Below, piece after piece: positions 29,812 through 39,628 of a DNA stretch of 64,000 bases. The translations under genes and the position numbers were made by a program. Positions within the stretch are counted from its first letter, which is position 1. The number at the start of each line of letters is the position of its first letter. Source of the DNA: Bradyrhizobium oligotrophicum S58 (GTDB taxonomy: Bacteria > Pseudomonadota > Alphaproteobacteria > Rhizobiales > Xanthobacteraceae); assembly GCF_000344805.1 (NCBI RefSeq), contig NC_020453.1:496001-560000 (forward strand), read 5' to 3'. The notes beneath the pieces were generated by a model. It was not told the DNA's origin. It did not search any database and worked only from the letters and a program-made list of their open reading frames with translations.

Positions 29812-30699
29812 GTGAACCAGCCAGATTATGAATTCCTGCGCAAGCTGCTTCGAGACAAATCAGGTCTCGATCTGTCTGCCGATAAGCAATATCTGATCGA
29901 GAGCCGCCTGCTTCCGCTCGCGCGCAAGGCCGGCCTCGCCAGCATCAGCGATCTCGTCCAGAAGCTGAAGGACGGATCGAGCACGCTCATCAGCCAGGTC
30001 GTCGAAGCGATGACGACCAACGAGACGTTCTTCTTCCGCGACAAGGTCCCGTTCGATCACTTCCGCGAGGTGATCATGCCGGAGCTGCTGAAGGCCCGCG
30101 CCAACCGCAAATCGATCCGCATCTGGTGCGCCGCATGCTCGACCGGCCAGGAGCCCTACTCGCTGGCAATGTCGCTCAAGGAGATGAGCTCCGCGCTCAG
30201 CGGATGGCGAGTCGAGATCATCGCGACCGACCTGTCCCAGGAGGTGCTGGAGAAATCGAAAACCGGCCTTTACAGCCAGTTCGAGGTGCAGCGCGGGCTG
30301 CCGATCCAGCTTCTGGTCAAATACTTCAAACAGGCCGGCGAGCTCTGGCAGATCAATTCCGACGTTCGCGGCATGGTCCAGCATAGGCAGCTCAACCTGC
30401 TGCACGATTTCTCGCAGCTCGGCACGTTCGACGTCGTGTTCTGCCGCAACGTGCTGATCTATTTCGATCAGGACACCAAGATCAACATCTTCGGCCGCCT
30501 CGCCAAGCTGATGGAGCCGGATGGCTTTCTCGTTCTTGGTGCAGCGGAGACCGTCGTCGGCCTCACCGACGTGTTCAAGCCGCTGGCTGATCGGCGCGGT
30601 CTCTACCGTCCGAGCGGCGCGGTCGCCGCAGCAAAGCCGCCGCTTCCAGGCATGCCCAGGGTCGCGGCTGCGGGCAATCAGTTCGCCGCCAAGGCTTGA
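29812..30699 (+). CDS. cheR: chemoreceptor methyltransferase CheR
   Basis: 295 aa from a GTG at 29812. The N-terminal helical domain (YEFLRKLLRDKSGLDLSADK, then MTTNETFFFRD) and the SAM-binding Rossmann domain (IRIWCAACSTGQEPYSLAMS, FDVVFCRNVLIYFD) are typical. It transfers methyl groups from SAM to glutamates of chemoreceptors for adaptation. The matching methylesterase gene cheB, normally adjacent, is missing from this operon, so demethylation must be provided elsewhere. The short C-terminal extension is Ala/Pro-rich. Confidence 0.94.
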   Translation: MNQPDYEFLRKLLRDKSGLDLSADKQYLIESRLLPLARKAGLASISDLVQKLKDGSSTLISQVVEAMTTNETFFFRDKVPFDHFREVIMPELLKARANRKSIRIWCAACSTGQEPYSLAMSLKEMSSALSGWRVEIIATDLSQEVLEKSKTGLYSQFEVQRGLPIQLLVKYFKQAGELWQINSDVRGMVQHRQLNLLHDFSQLGTFDVVFCRNVLIYFDQDTKINIFGRLAKLMEPDGFLVLGAAETVVGLTDVFKPLADRRGLYRPSGAVAAAKPPLPGMPRVAAAGNQFAAKA

Positions 30700-30713
30700 A
30701 ATCGGGACACGGC

Positions 30714-31031
30714 ATGTCTGAAGAGAACAAGGGTACCGAGCGCGTCACCTTCAGCCGGGGCTATGATGTCTGCATCATGGGCATCGACGGGACATGGCGG
30801 CGGGATTGCCAGCTCAATGCCATCTCGGACAATGACGCCGTACTGACTGTTGAGGGATCCATCCAGGGATTGAACCTCAAGGAGTTCTTTCTGCTGCTGT
30901 CCTCGACCGGGCTTGCCTACAGGCGCTGCGAGCTGGTTCGGGTCAATGGCTCCGAGATGGACATCCAGTTCATCAAGGGAAAGAACAAGAAGAAGCGCGC
31001 GTCCGCCAGCCAGGACACGATCGTGAACTAA
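30714..31031 (+). CDS. PilZ-like protein at the end of the che operon
   Basis: 105 aa from ATG 30714, 14 bp after cheR. The sequence has PilZ-like beta-barrel spacing (MGIDGTWRRDCQLNAISDND, then YRRCELVRVNGSEMDIQFI). The c-di-GMP-binding motifs are degenerate: no clear RxxxR arm before the barrel, and DNDA where (D/N)xSxxG is expected. The placement next to che genes fits motility control, but nucleotide binding is doubtful. A basic tail (KGKNKKKR) ends the protein. The family call is tentative. Confidence 0.6.
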   Translation: MSEENKGTERVTFSRGYDVCIMGIDGTWRRDCQLNAISDNDAVLTVEGSIQGLNLKEFFLLLSSTGLAYRRCELVRVNGSEMDIQFIKGKNKKKRASASQDTIVN

Positions 31032-31222
31032 TTGCCGCGCCAGCGGCTCGTCCACCTCGTGCTCCGGCGAGGTTGCCGGGCGTGGAACAATGGCGTGCGA
31101 AGCAGCGCCATCTCCTGCGCAGGTCCTAAGCGGCGGGGCCGATTTTCGCAGTGCCGCTTTACGCAGCTGCAGGATCGGGCGTGTATGACGATTGAGTCAG
31201 TCAATTTTGCCAGGAACGACCA

Positions 31223-31732
31223 ATGTCGGTCATGAGTTCGGAACCAGCGGCCAGCCAGCCGGGGGCCGCGGAGAATGGCGATCGGCGTGCGCTGCAGCTT
31301 CTTGTCGTCGAGGACGATGCGGCGCAGCGGAAGTTGATCTCGCTGGCGGCCAAGCAGGCCGGCCACGCGGTGACGGTTGTCGCCAGCTGCAATGATGCGA
31401 TCCGCGAACTGCGCAACAAGCGCTTCGATTGCATGACGCTCGATCTCATGCTCGAGGATGGCGACGGCACGGAGGTGCTGAAGGCGATTGCTGACAGCCG
31501 TTTCGCCGGGTCGGTCATCGTCATCAGCGGCATGGATGCGGCGCGGCGAATCGCGGCCCGGCTCTATGCGCGCTCGCTCGGGATCGACCTGCAGAGTCTG
31601 CCCAAGCCGGTCGATCTGGCGGCGCTGCGCATCCACCTCGCCAATCTCGGCAAGACGGCGCTCGGCCTGCCGGTGGTTCACACCTGGGGCGGCGTCGCAG
31701 CCGAGGGTGTTGCCGAGAAGCATCGGTCCTGA
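31223..31732 (+). CDS. single-domain response regulator
   Basis: 169 aa; an alternative ATG lies 3 codons in. One receiver domain: LLVVEDDAAQRK, phospho-acceptor Asp in CMTLDLMLEDGDG, Ser in VIVISGMDA and Lys in LPKPVDL, then a 30-residue tail without motifs. It is a paralog of the receiver at 19930. It lies 190 bp past the che operon on the same strand. No kinase is adjacent, so its partner could be an orphan, or the Hpt-bearing kinase at 17371 shared with its paralog (inference). Confidence 0.85.
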   Translation: MSVMSSEPAASQPGAAENGDRRALQLLVVEDDAAQRKLISLAAKQAGHAVTVVASCNDAIRELRNKRFDCMTLDLMLEDGDGTEVLKAIADSRFAGSVIVISGMDAARRIAARLYARSLGIDLQSLPKPVDLAALRIHLANLGKTALGLPVVHTWGGVAAEGVAEKHRS

Positions 31733-32203
31733 GAGAGGTATCGACCCAAAGTCGCGGCCCAAGGCGGCCGGAGTCCGGGCTGACGAGTCTCAATGATATG
31801 CAACTTTCCCCTCTGGCTGCGCGATGATCAAAACGAGGGCAACGCAGGCCGCTGCTCCACCGTCTTGTGTCGGATGCCGTGCAGACATTTGTCGACCGAG
31901 CCGCTGATCCGTCCGATCGGAACGGATCGATCGCGCATCGCGAAGACGGAGAACGTTGCTGCCGTCATGATTTGATTTCGATCATGATCGCATCGGCGTT
32001 TGCAAGGCAGCATGACAGTTCGTCACGACTGCCTTGAGATCGTGTTCAGATCGTGTTCTCGTGATGGCGATCGCCGATCCGGGCTACTACTTGTGGGTTC
32101 GGGTCATAAGCCGTACAAATACGGGTGCCCAAAACACCCGACGAGTATGGTATCATAAGACGCGCTTTCATTGTTTCTTCTCCCTTTGCAAGAGCAATCG
32201 CCC
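31733..32203. other. 471-bp intergenic region upstream of the FixJ-like regulator
   Basis: No credible gene; the open frames here are under 95 codons and lack ribosome-binding sites and protein features. It contains an inverted repeat around 31965-31986 (listed separately) and an AT-richer stretch at about 32100-32195 that likely holds the promoter of the regulator. Confidence 0.4.
31965..31986. promoter_or_regulatory. possible dyad / Fnr-like half-site pair
   Basis: CATGAT and ATCATG flank a 9-base spacer, and TTGATTTCGATCAT inside differs by one base from the TTGAT-N4-ATCAA Fnr/FixK consensus. The site lies about 220 bp before the FixJ-like regulator start, rather far for a core promoter. 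It could be fortuitous. Confidence 0.25.
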
Positions 32204-32839
32204 ATGGCCGAACAAACAACTTCCCGCGGTGAGATTTTTGTCGTCGATGACGACCCAGCCGTGCGTGACACCCTCTCAATGGTCTTGTCGGCAGGCGGGT
32301 ATGAGGTGATCTGCTTTGCGGATGGCGCCGCACTTTTGGCGGTGGCGCGGAGCAGGACCCCGTCCTGCATCCTGCTCGACGTGCACATCCCCGGAAAGTC
32401 GGGGCTCGACATCCTCAGGGAGCTGCATGGCGAGGACTATCCGGCGCCGATCTTCATGATCTCCGGCCAGGGCGACATCCCGATGGCGGTGAACGCGATC
32501 AAGAACGGCGCGCTCGACTTCATCGAGAAGCCGTTTCGCGGCAGTGAGATCGTGGCCCGCCTGAACGAGGCGATCGGCGCATTTGCGAGGCGGCAGAAGG
32601 AGAGTGCCTCGCCGAAGATCAGCTCGCTGCACTTCCCCGGGCGCGAGCCGCTGACGCGGCGCGAGCGCGAGGTGCTGGAACAGTTCACGGCAGGCGCATC
32701 CAACAAGGAAGCGGGACGAACGCTGGGCATCAGCCCGCGCACGATCGAGGATCACCGCGCCAACATCATGAAGAAGCTCGGGGCGCGCAACGCGGCCGAT
32801 CTGATCCGCATCGTGATGACGGCGTCGCGCGCGAATTGA
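32204..32839 (+). CDS. FixJ/NarL-family response regulator
   Basis: 211 aa from ATG 32204. N-terminal receiver: EIFVVDDDPAVRDTLSMVL, phospho-acceptor Asp in CILLDVHIPGKSG, Ser in FMISGQGD and Lys in FIEKPF. C-terminal LuxR-type HTH: LTRREREVLEQFTAGASNKE, GISPRTIEDHRANIMKKLGA. The domain order and the DVHIPGKSGLDIL and GDIPMAVNAIKNGALDF segments are like FixJ, but no FixL-type heme-PAS kinase is next to it. The neighbouring PAS-rich hybrid kinase, convergent at 32894, is a possible partner. Target genes unknown. It is not called fixJ because the fix context is absent. Confidence 0.88.
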   Translation: MAEQTTSRGEIFVVDDDPAVRDTLSMVLSAGGYEVICFADGAALLAVARSRTPSCILLDVHIPGKSGLDILRELHGEDYPAPIFMISGQGDIPMAVNAIKNGALDFIEKPFRGSEIVARLNEAIGAFARRQKESASPKISSLHFPGREPLTRREREVLEQFTAGASNKEAGRTLGISPRTIEDHRANIMKKLGARNAADLIRIVMTASRAN

Positions 32840-32893
32840 GAACGCAGGCTAGGCCGCCGGCCTGTAGCCCGCATGGTCGCGATCGGTCTACTA

Positions 32894-35800
32894 TCAGGCC
32901 TCGTCCGCTGCGAGCGCCTTGCGGATCATCTTGGCCAGTTCGGATTTGCGATACGGTTTCGCCAGCAGCAGCAGTCCTTCGTCGAGCCGGCCGTGATGCA
33001 CGATCGCGTTTTCGGTATAGCCCGAGGTGAACAGCACGCGCTGGCCAGGGCGAAGCCGTTGGATTTCGGACGCGAGCTGGCGTCCGTTCATGGTTCCCGG
33101 CATGATGATGTCGGTAAACAACAGCTGGAACGGCTCGCCCGCATTGGTGATCGCAAGCGCTTCGGCGGCATTGGCCGCTTCGAGCGTCGCATAGCCGAGC
33201 GAATGGAGCTGGGCGAGAACGTAGCCGCGCACCAGCCGATCGTCCTCCACCACCAGGATCGTCTCGTTGCCGCCTTCGATGGCTGGCGCGGCGCCCGATG
33301 ACGGAGTGACGGCGCCCTCGCTGCCGGGCGGGAGGTACATGCGGATCGTGGTGCCGTGTCCTTCTTCGCTGTAGATCCGGATATGGCCGGCCGACTGCTT
33401 CACGAAGCCGTAGACCATCGACAGGCCGAGACCCGTGCCCTTGCCGGGTCCTTTCGAGGTGAAGAACGGATTGAACACCTTGTCGATGATGGCCGCCGGG
33501 ATGCCACTGCCGCTGTCGCTCACCGCGATCATCGCGTAGCGGCCGGGCCTGACGTCGTCGTAGAGGCTCGCATAGTTTTCGTCGAGGTCGGCCCAGCCGG
33601 TTTCCAGGATCAGCTTGCCGCCATTCGGCATCGCGTCGCGGGCATTGAGCGCGAGATTGATGATGGCGGTGGCGAGCTGGTTGGGGTCGACGTGCCCCAC
33701 GCAGGTTTCATCCTGGAACACGGACTCGATCTCGACCTGCTCGCCGAGCGTCGGCCGCAGCAGCTTGGCGGTATCGATGATCAGCGTGTTGACGTCGACC
33801 TCGCGCGGCTGCAGCGGCTGCCGGCGTGCGAAGGCGAGCAGATGCTGGGTGAGATCGGCGCCGCGCGCAGCCGCCTCGTCGATCATCCTGGTGATCGCGG
33901 CCAGCTGCGGCTCCTTGGCGACGGCCGCGGCGAGGATCTCGATCGTGCCGGTGATCACCGTCAGGATGTTGTTGAAGTCATGGGCGATGCCGCCGGTGAG
34001 CTGGCCGATCGCCTCCATCTTCTCGGACTGACGGATCCGCTCCTCGGTGGCGATCTTCTCGGTCAGGTCGCGGAAGAAGCCGTTGAGCACGAAGCCATTG
34101 CGCGTCTTCAGCGCGGTCACGCTCAGCTCGGCCCTGAAGTCGCGGCCGTCGCGCCGCTTCACCATGACCTCGCGGCGGCGGCCGACACCGAGTGCGGCGG
34201 CCTGTCCGGTCATCACGATGCGGCCGAGCGCCGCGCGCAGTTCGTCGCCCTCGCCATCGACCGTGATCACGCCGAACACGTCCCTGCCGAGGATCTCGGC
34301 GCGCGACCATCCGAAGATCTTTTCGGCCTGGGAATTCCAGTTGAGGATCGCACCCTTGTCGTCGATCTGGACGAAGGCATCGAGCGCGGTCTCGACGATA
34401 TTGCGGGCGAGCTGCTCGCTCTCGCGCAAGGTTTCCTGCGCCAGCCGGCTCTCCGTCATGTCGCGCCCGATGAAGAAGTGGCGCTGCACCGGCTCCGACC
34501 AGTTCGAGGTCCAGGACAGCGTCACGACGCGGCCGTCCTTGTGGATGTAGCGGCCGTCGGAGGTGCGCGCGCGCAGGCCTTGGCGCGAGGCGCGAAGCTC
34601 TTCACGGGCCTTGGCGAGATCGTCGGGGTGGATGAACTCCTCGCCGCTGCGTCCGATCATTTCGGCCGGTGTATAGCCGAGCGTCACCTCGACGCTGGGC
34701 GAGACCTGCACCAGGATGCCGCTCCGGTCGGTGATCAGGATCAGGTCCTGTGAGGTCTCGAAGATGCGTCGGCGCTCTTCGGTCTGCTGCCGCAGCGCCT
34801 GCTCGGTCCTGCGGCTCTCGGTGAGGTCGCGTGCGATCTTCGAGGCGCCGATGGTCTGGCCGGTCGGCGATTTGATCGGGGATACGCTGAGCGAGACCAG
34901 GATCGGCTCGCCATCCTTGCGAAGCCGCACCGTCTCGAAATGCTGGATCCGCTCGCCGCGCGCCACGCGCACCAGGATGTCCTCCGCCTCCGCGGCCCGG
35001 TCGGGCGGCACGACGAAATCGGCCTTGCGGCCGACGGCCTCCTCGGCGGCGTAGCCCAGCATGCTTTCCGCGGCCGGATTCCACCCCGTGATGGTGCCGT
35101 CGAGCGCGAGCGTGACGATCGCATCGCTCGATGATTCCACGGCAGCGCTGTAGAGCCGTTCGCGCGCGGCGAAATGGTCGCGCGCGGCCTCGGTCAGATA
35201 GTGCTCCTGGACCTCGCGCTCCAGCTCTGCGGTTTTGGAGCGGACCTCGTCGAGCACCCGGGCGAAGGCGCGCGCCAGCACGCCGGTCTCGCCCACGGCC
35301 TCGAGCGGGATCTTCACCGTCTCGCCGCGTCCGACGCCCTCGACGGCCTGGGTCAGCTGATTGATCGGCCGGGTCAGCGAGCGCGCGACCACGAAGGCGA
35401 GCGCCGCGGCACAGAGCATCGCGATCAGGCCGACCTCGATCGCCGTCTTGCGGATGGCGAGCGCGGGCGCCATGAAGGCGGTGTTCGGGATCGTCTCGAT
35501 CACCGCCACCCACTCCTGGCCGGCGAGCATGGCCGGCGCAAAGGCGACGCCGCCGGGACGCTCCGCCTCGTCGTGCAGGATCCGCGCAAAGCCTTCCGTG
35601 GTGCCGGTCGAGCTCGCGAGGGTCGGAAAATCATCCTGCCAGCGTGTCGATCGGCCGCGTTTCGAGGCGAACTCCCGGTCGGATTCGGGATGGAAGAGAT
35701 AGTCGCCGCGTGCGTTCACGACGTAGAGCTGGGCGCCGGGCCGGGCGGCGTTGCGCAGATGCGCGAACACCGGACGCATGTCGAGATCGAGCATCAGGAT

Positions 35801-36505
35801 GGCGAATGGCTTGCCGTCCGGCGAGAACACCGGCGTGCCGACGCACAGCATCGGGACGCCGGTCTTGGGGTCCGTGGTGTTGCCGTCGAGGATGATCGGC
35901 GAGATGCGGATGCCGCCGGGCGCAAGGCTCAGCGTCTCCTTGATGTAGTTGCGTTCGCCGCGCGTGATCAGCTCGTTCTCGGGCACGATGCGGACGGCGT
36001 TGCCCGGCCCGAGCCGGTCGACCCGGATGAGCTCGCGATAATTGTTCTCGATGCCGACCACGCGGATCATCGCGTAGGTCTGCTTGGCCTGCAGCTCCGC
36101 GAAATAGCGCGTCGCGACCCGCTCGCGCCATGACTGCGCCGGCAGCCCCTCGCGTGGATCCACGCCGCCGGTCTTCAGGGTGCGGATCAGCGTCCCGAGG
36201 TTCGGCGAGGCGCGATAGCTCGCCAGATCGTTGCGCGCGCCGCTGACATAGTTCTCGAGCTCGGTCGCCATCAGGCGCGAATGCGCCTCGATGCGGTCGA
36301 GCGCGCGCGGCAGCAGCGCACGCTCGAGACTGCGGTAGCCGAGCCAGCCGACGGCGAACACGGCGATGGCGACCAGCAGGATCATCGCGATCGCCAGTCG
36401 CGTCGTCAGCGTCATCCGGCCGCCCAGACCGCGGGCTTCGTCGGCGTCTCCGGCCCCGCTCAGCGAGGGCTGACCGGCTCTGCTGTCAGGAGTTCGAAAT
36501 AGCAT
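32894..36505 (-). CDS. large Cache-HAMP-PASx3-HisKA-HATPase-REC hybrid kinase
   Basis: 1,203 aa from ATG 36505; ATG 36415 (MTLTTRLAIAM) is an equally good start and puts TM1 at the N-terminus. Order: TM1, periplasmic double-Cache sensor (about 70-340), TM2, HAMP (about 355-410), three PAS domains (about 440-560, 570-690, 700-820), HisKA with GGIAHDFNNILTVITG, HATPase (INLALNARDAMPNGG, VSDSGSGIP, GTGLGLSMVYGF), and a C-terminal receiver (TILVVEDDRLVR, LLFTDIIMPGTMNG, LAKPYRK). The HDFNN H-box and receiver are typical of VirA/FixL-like PAS hybrid kinases. A single-domain regulator lies immediately upstream and overlaps it. Confidence 0.93.
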   Translation of the reverse strand: MLFRTPDSRAGQPSLSGAGDADEARGLGGRMTLTTRLAIAMILLVAIAVFAVGWLGYRSLERALLPRALDRIEAHSRLMATELENYVSGARNDLASYRASPNLGTLIRTLKTGGVDPREGLPAQSWRERVATRYFAELQAKQTYAMIRVVGIENNYRELIRVDRLGPGNAVRIVPENELITRGERNYIKETLSLAPGGIRISPIILDGNTTDPKTGVPMLCVGTPVFSPDGKPFAILMLDLDMRPVFAHLRNAARPGAQLYVVNARGDYLFHPESDREFASKRGRSTRWQDDFPTLASSTGTTEGFARILHDEAERPGGVAFAPAMLAGQEWVAVIETIPNTAFMAPALAIRKTAIEVGLIAMLCAAALAFVVARSLTRPINQLTQAVEGVGRGETVKIPLEAVGETGVLARAFARVLDEVRSKTAELEREVQEHYLTEAARDHFAARERLYSAAVESSSDAIVTLALDGTITGWNPAAESMLGYAAEEAVGRKADFVVPPDRAAEAEDILVRVARGERIQHFETVRLRKDGEPILVSLSVSPIKSPTGQTIGASKIARDLTESRRTEQALRQQTEERRRIFETSQDLILITDRSGILVQVSPSVEVTLGYTPAEMIGRSGEEFIHPDDLAKAREELRASRQGLRARTSDGRYIHKDGRVVTLSWTSNWSEPVQRHFFIGRDMTESRLAQETLRESEQLARNIVETALDAFVQIDDKGAILNWNSQAEKIFGWSRAEILGRDVFGVITVDGEGDELRAALGRIVMTGQAAALGVGRRREVMVKRRDGRDFRAELSVTALKTRNGFVLNGFFRDLTEKIATEERIRQSEKMEAIGQLTGGIAHDFNNILTVITGTIEILAAAVAKEPQLAAITRMIDEAAARGADLTQHLLAFARRQPLQPREVDVNTLIIDTAKLLRPTLGEQVEIESVFQDETCVGHVDPNQLATAIINLALNARDAMPNGGKLILETGWADLDENYASLYDDVRPGRYAMIAVSDSGSGIPAAIIDKVFNPFFTSKGPGKGTGLGLSMVYGFVKQSAGHIRIYSEEGHGTTIRMYLPPGSEGAVTPSSGAAPAIEGGNETILVVEDDRLVRGYVLAQLHSLGYATLEAANAAEALAITNAGEPFQLLFTDIIMPGTMNGRQLASEIQRLRPGQRVLFTSGYTENAIVHHGRLDEGLLLLAKPYRKSELAKMIRKALAADEA

Positions 36506-36920
36506 CGTGGCCTGGCCGGGGTGGAGCAGCCTGCTTGGCTGCCGACGCGAGGCAATCGGAAACCGTCGTCAGGAGGGTGCCCGGTTTGAACGGCTTGGGC
36601 AACGCGGAAACCGCGCCCAGCTTGGTGGCCATGGTAAGATAATCGGGCTCCGACATCGAGTTCGGAGTGTGCGATCGTCCCGAGGTCATGATGATCGGAA
36701 CATCCGGCGAGCGCCGGAGGATCAGGCGCAGCGCCTCCAGCCCGTCCATGCCCGGCATGAAGATGTCGAGGATCACCAGATCGAAGGCCTCGCTCTCGAA
36801 CCGCGCGAGCGCCTTCTGGCCGTTCTCGGCGGCCGCCACGACATGGCCTGCCTGTTCGAGCACGCGCTGGATGGTCAGCTGCATGACGGGATCGTCGTCC
36901 ACGACCAGAATCTTTGCCAC
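36486..36920 (-). CDS. single-domain response regulator
   Basis: 144 aa from GTG 36920 (VAKILVVDDDPVMQ), which removes an unmatched 12-residue extension to ATG 36956. Receiver residues: VVDDD, phospho-acceptor Asp in LVILDIFMPGMDG, Thr in IIMTSGRS and Lys in LPKPFKPG. There is no output domain. It overlaps the start of the large hybrid kinase by about 20 bp on the same strand (less if the kinase starts at 36415), so they form an operon and presumably a signalling pair. The C-terminal tail is short and Pro/Ala-rich. Confidence 0.88.
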   Translation of the reverse strand: MAKILVVDDDPVMQLTIQRVLEQAGHVVAAAENGQKALARFESEAFDLVILDIFMPGMDGLEALRLILRRSPDVPIIMTSGRSHTPNSMSEPDYLTMATKLGAVSALPKPFKPGTLLTTVSDCLASAAKQAAPPRPGHDAISNS

Positions 36921-36956
36921 GCTCCGCGTCTCCCGAATGGCTGGCAGCAAGACCAA

Positions 36957-37394
36957 CGGTCAGTTGTAGAGGTTTTGCCCAATTTGCGGCGCGCCGCAAG
37001 GCGCTTCGCCGCTCAACTCACATCTGCGATCGAACTTGCGCGTGGCGAATGCGGCAATATGAGGCGGTTCCGGGGTGTTCGGCGCGCCCTGGCACTCGCC
37101 CGCATGCGCGCACCCGGTGTCTGTCTGGGTCCGAGCCACTCGCGCCGTAGTTGTACGGCCGGGACGCTTCACATTCGTTTAAGCCGATCAATGGAAAAGT
37201 CACCATGTGGCTTCCGCGCTGCCTTTGTCGCGGCAGCGCGCCCGAATGCACAACCATTGAGCACATTTGCTAGGGTCTGTGATCTCAGGGCGAGCCGAGA
37301 CGCTTTCGGAGAATGCGGAAATTGGTGGTCGTCTTGCGGTCGGCTTCGGGCTGGGTGGCACGGTGGAGCTGACGATCGCGGCGTGGGGGATTGA
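36957..37394. other. 438-bp divergent intergenic region
   Basis: Separates the leftward regulator-kinase operon from the rightward chemoreceptor gene, so it holds both promoters. No operator, hairpin or credible small gene was recognised. Confidence 0.4.
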
Positions 37395-39596
37395 ATGTCT
37401 GGCTTCGTTTCGAACGTGAGGATTCGAACCCGGCTGCTCGCCGGATTTGGTCTGGTTTGCATGTTGCTCGCCTGTGCGGTCGGCTATTCGGCCTACGCCG
37501 TTTCGAACGTCTCGCAGCGATTTCGCAACATCGTCGAGCTGAGATCGCCCGTGGCCATCGGCAGCACGCAGCTGGTGGCTGATCTCCACGCCACGCTTGC
37601 GGCGTTGCGCGGCTACCTGCTCACCGGGGATCCCGCCATGAAGCAACGGCGTGCGGTGCTGTGGACCGGGTTCGAAAAGTCCATCCAGGACTTCGACCGC
37701 CTGGCCGGGGGATTCAGGCTCGCGGAGAACCGCGCCCTGTGGGACGAGGCCAAGCCGCTGCTCGCCGAGTTCAGAGCTGCCCAGGACAAGGCGGAGGCGG
37801 TGGCCTTCACGGCTGATGCGTATCCGGCGACGAAGCTGCTCGGCACCGAGGCGTCGCCGCTGATCGCAACGATGTTTGCCGAGATCACCGGGATGATCGA
37901 CGAGGAGAACGCGTTGGAGGCGACGCCCGAGCGGAAGCGCCTCCTGAAGACCATGGCCGATATACGCGGCAATCTCGCCGCGGCGGGATCGCAGCTCAGG
38001 CTCTACGTCGCATCCGGCGATCCCTTGGATCGCGACAAGTTTGCCGGCCCCTATGCCAACTACAAGAACGCGGTGGCGACCGTCGCGTCGGAGGCCAGCC
38101 TGTTGACGTCGTCGCAGAAGGCTGCGTTCGACAAGGTCGCCAGGGCCAGCGAGGCGTTCGCGCCGCTGCCGGACAAGATCTTTGCGCTGCGTCAGTCGCC
38201 GCAATGGAATGCGGCGGTGTTCCTGCTGGCGAGCGAGGCGGCGCCGCGCGCGAACAGGCTGCTCGATCTGCTGGACGGCAAGACGCGGGGGGACGGAACG
38301 TTTGGCGGCGGTCTCAAGACCAACCAGCAGGACGTGCTGGCGAAGGACTCCGCCGCCGTTGCAGGGCTGATCGAGCAGCTCCTGCTCGCCGAATGGGTGC
38401 TGCTCGCCATCGGGCTCGCGCTGGGCCTGGGCATCGCCATCATGGTGGCGCGCTCGATCACCACGCCGATCTCGGATCTGGTCGCCGATTCGGCGCGCCT
38501 GTCCAACGGCGATACCAGCGTCGAATTCAAGACCGCCGATCGCGCCGACGAGATCGGCGACGTGTCGAAGGCGGTGGCCATGTTCCGCGACAACGTCATC
38601 GCGCAGCAGCTGGCGTCGTCGAACTATGTTCGCGAGGCCGAGGCGCGCGAGGCGATGAACCGCAACATGGAAGCGGCGGTGGAGGCCTTCAGAACCAAGT
38701 CGACCGAATTGCTCTCCGAGGTCGACGACAATGTCGGCATCATGAAGAACACGGCTGAGGCTCTGACCGGAATCGCGAGTCACGCCACTGAACAGGCCGC
38801 ATCCGCCGCCGGCGCCTCGGAGAAGACCTCCGTCAACGTCCAGACCGTCGCCGCCGCCGCGGAACAGTTGACGAGCTCGATCGTTGAGATCGGCCGGCAG
38901 ATCGAGCTGTCGAATTCGACGGTGCGCAACGCCAATGCGACCACGGCGCGATCGGAAGCGGAGATCGAGAGCCTCGCCCAGGCGGCGCAGAGCATCTCGG
39001 CCGTCGTCGACCTGATCCAGGCGATCGCCGCGCAGACCAACCTGCTTGCGCTCAATGCGACCATCGAGGCCGCCCGCGCCGGCGAGGCTGGCCGCGGCTT
39101 CGCCGTGGTGGCGCAGGAGGTCAAGTCGCTGGCCGAGCAGACCGCCAAGGCCACGCAGGAGATCGGCCAGCACGTGCAGGGCATCCAGACCTCGACCAGT
39201 AGCGCCGTGGCTTCGGTCAAGCAGGTGGCGACGGCGATGCGGCAGATGGCGGATGTGACCACCGCGATCGCGAGCGCCGTCGAGCAGCAGGGCGCGGCGA
39301 CACGCGAGATCTCGCACAACGTCCAGATGGCGGCCTCCGGCAGCAGGACGCTGGCCTCCAACATCTCCACCGTCAGCGGCGCGATCGAGGAGACCAGCCA
39401 GTCGGCGGACAATGTGCGCAATGCGTCCAACAACGTCTCGCGCGTGGCGAAAAATCTTGCGGCAGAGGTTCAGGAGTTCTTCGTCCGGCTGCGTAGCGGC
39501 GCGCTCGATCGGCGCTCCCAGGATGATCCGAACTACCGCGGACCGGAACGGCGCGCCAACCGGAGCGCAGGGCAGGGGCGACGGCGGGCGGCGTGA
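37395..39596 (+). CDS. methyl-accepting chemotaxis protein
   Basis: 733 aa. N-terminal TM1 (about 13-35: [23 protein letters not shown]), a long periplasmic helical-bundle region to about 330, TM2 ([21 protein letters not shown]), HAMP (about 352-405), then the cytoplasmic signalling domain with the hairpin tip [20 protein letters not shown] and [20 protein letters not shown]. The C-terminus is basic ([16 protein letters not shown]) and lacks the NWETF-like CheR/CheB tether. It would form arrays with the CheA/CheW encoded 9 kb upstream. The ligand is unknown. The periplasmic part is longer than that of Tar/Tsr-type receptors. Confidence 0.93.
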   Translation: MSGFVSNVRIRTRLLAGFGLVCMLLACAVGYSAYAVSNVSQRFRNIVELRSPVAIGSTQLVADLHATLAALRGYLLTGDPAMKQRRAVLWTGFEKSIQDFDRLAGGFRLAENRALWDEAKPLLAEFRAAQDKAEAVAFTADAYPATKLLGTEASPLIATMFAEITGMIDEENALEATPERKRLLKTMADIRGNLAAAGSQLRLYVASGDPLDRDKFAGPYANYKNAVATVASEASLLTSSQKAAFDKVARASEAFAPLPDKIFALRQSPQWNAAVFLLASEAAPRANRLLDLLDGKTRGDGTFGGGLKTNQQDVLAKDSAAVAGLIEQLLLAEWVLLAIGLALGLGIAIMVARSITTPISDLVADSARLSNGDTSVEFKTADRADEIGDVSKAVAMFRDNVIAQQLASSNYVREAEAREAMNRNMEAAVEAFRTKSTELLSEVDDNVGIMKNTAEALTGIASHATEQAASAAGASEKTSVNVQTVAAAAEQLTSSIVEIGRQIELSNSTVRNANATTARSEAEIESLAQAAQSISAVVDLIQAIAAQTNLLALNATIEAARAGEAGRGFAVVAQEVKSLAEQTAKATQEIGQHVQGIQTSTSSAVASVKQVATAMRQMADVTTAIASAVEQQGAATREISHNVQMAASGSRTLASNISTVSGAIEETSQSADNVRNASNNVSRVAKNLAAEVQEFFVRLRSGALDRRSQDDPNYRGPERRANRSAGQGRRRAA

Positions 39597-39628
39597 TGTC
39601 GCGCTCCGGCTTCGACCGTGGCCGACCG

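Noticed and set aside
32204..32839. Calling the regulator fixJ
   Set aside because: The receiver-LuxR architecture fits, but no FixL-type kinase or nitrogen-fixation gene is next to it.
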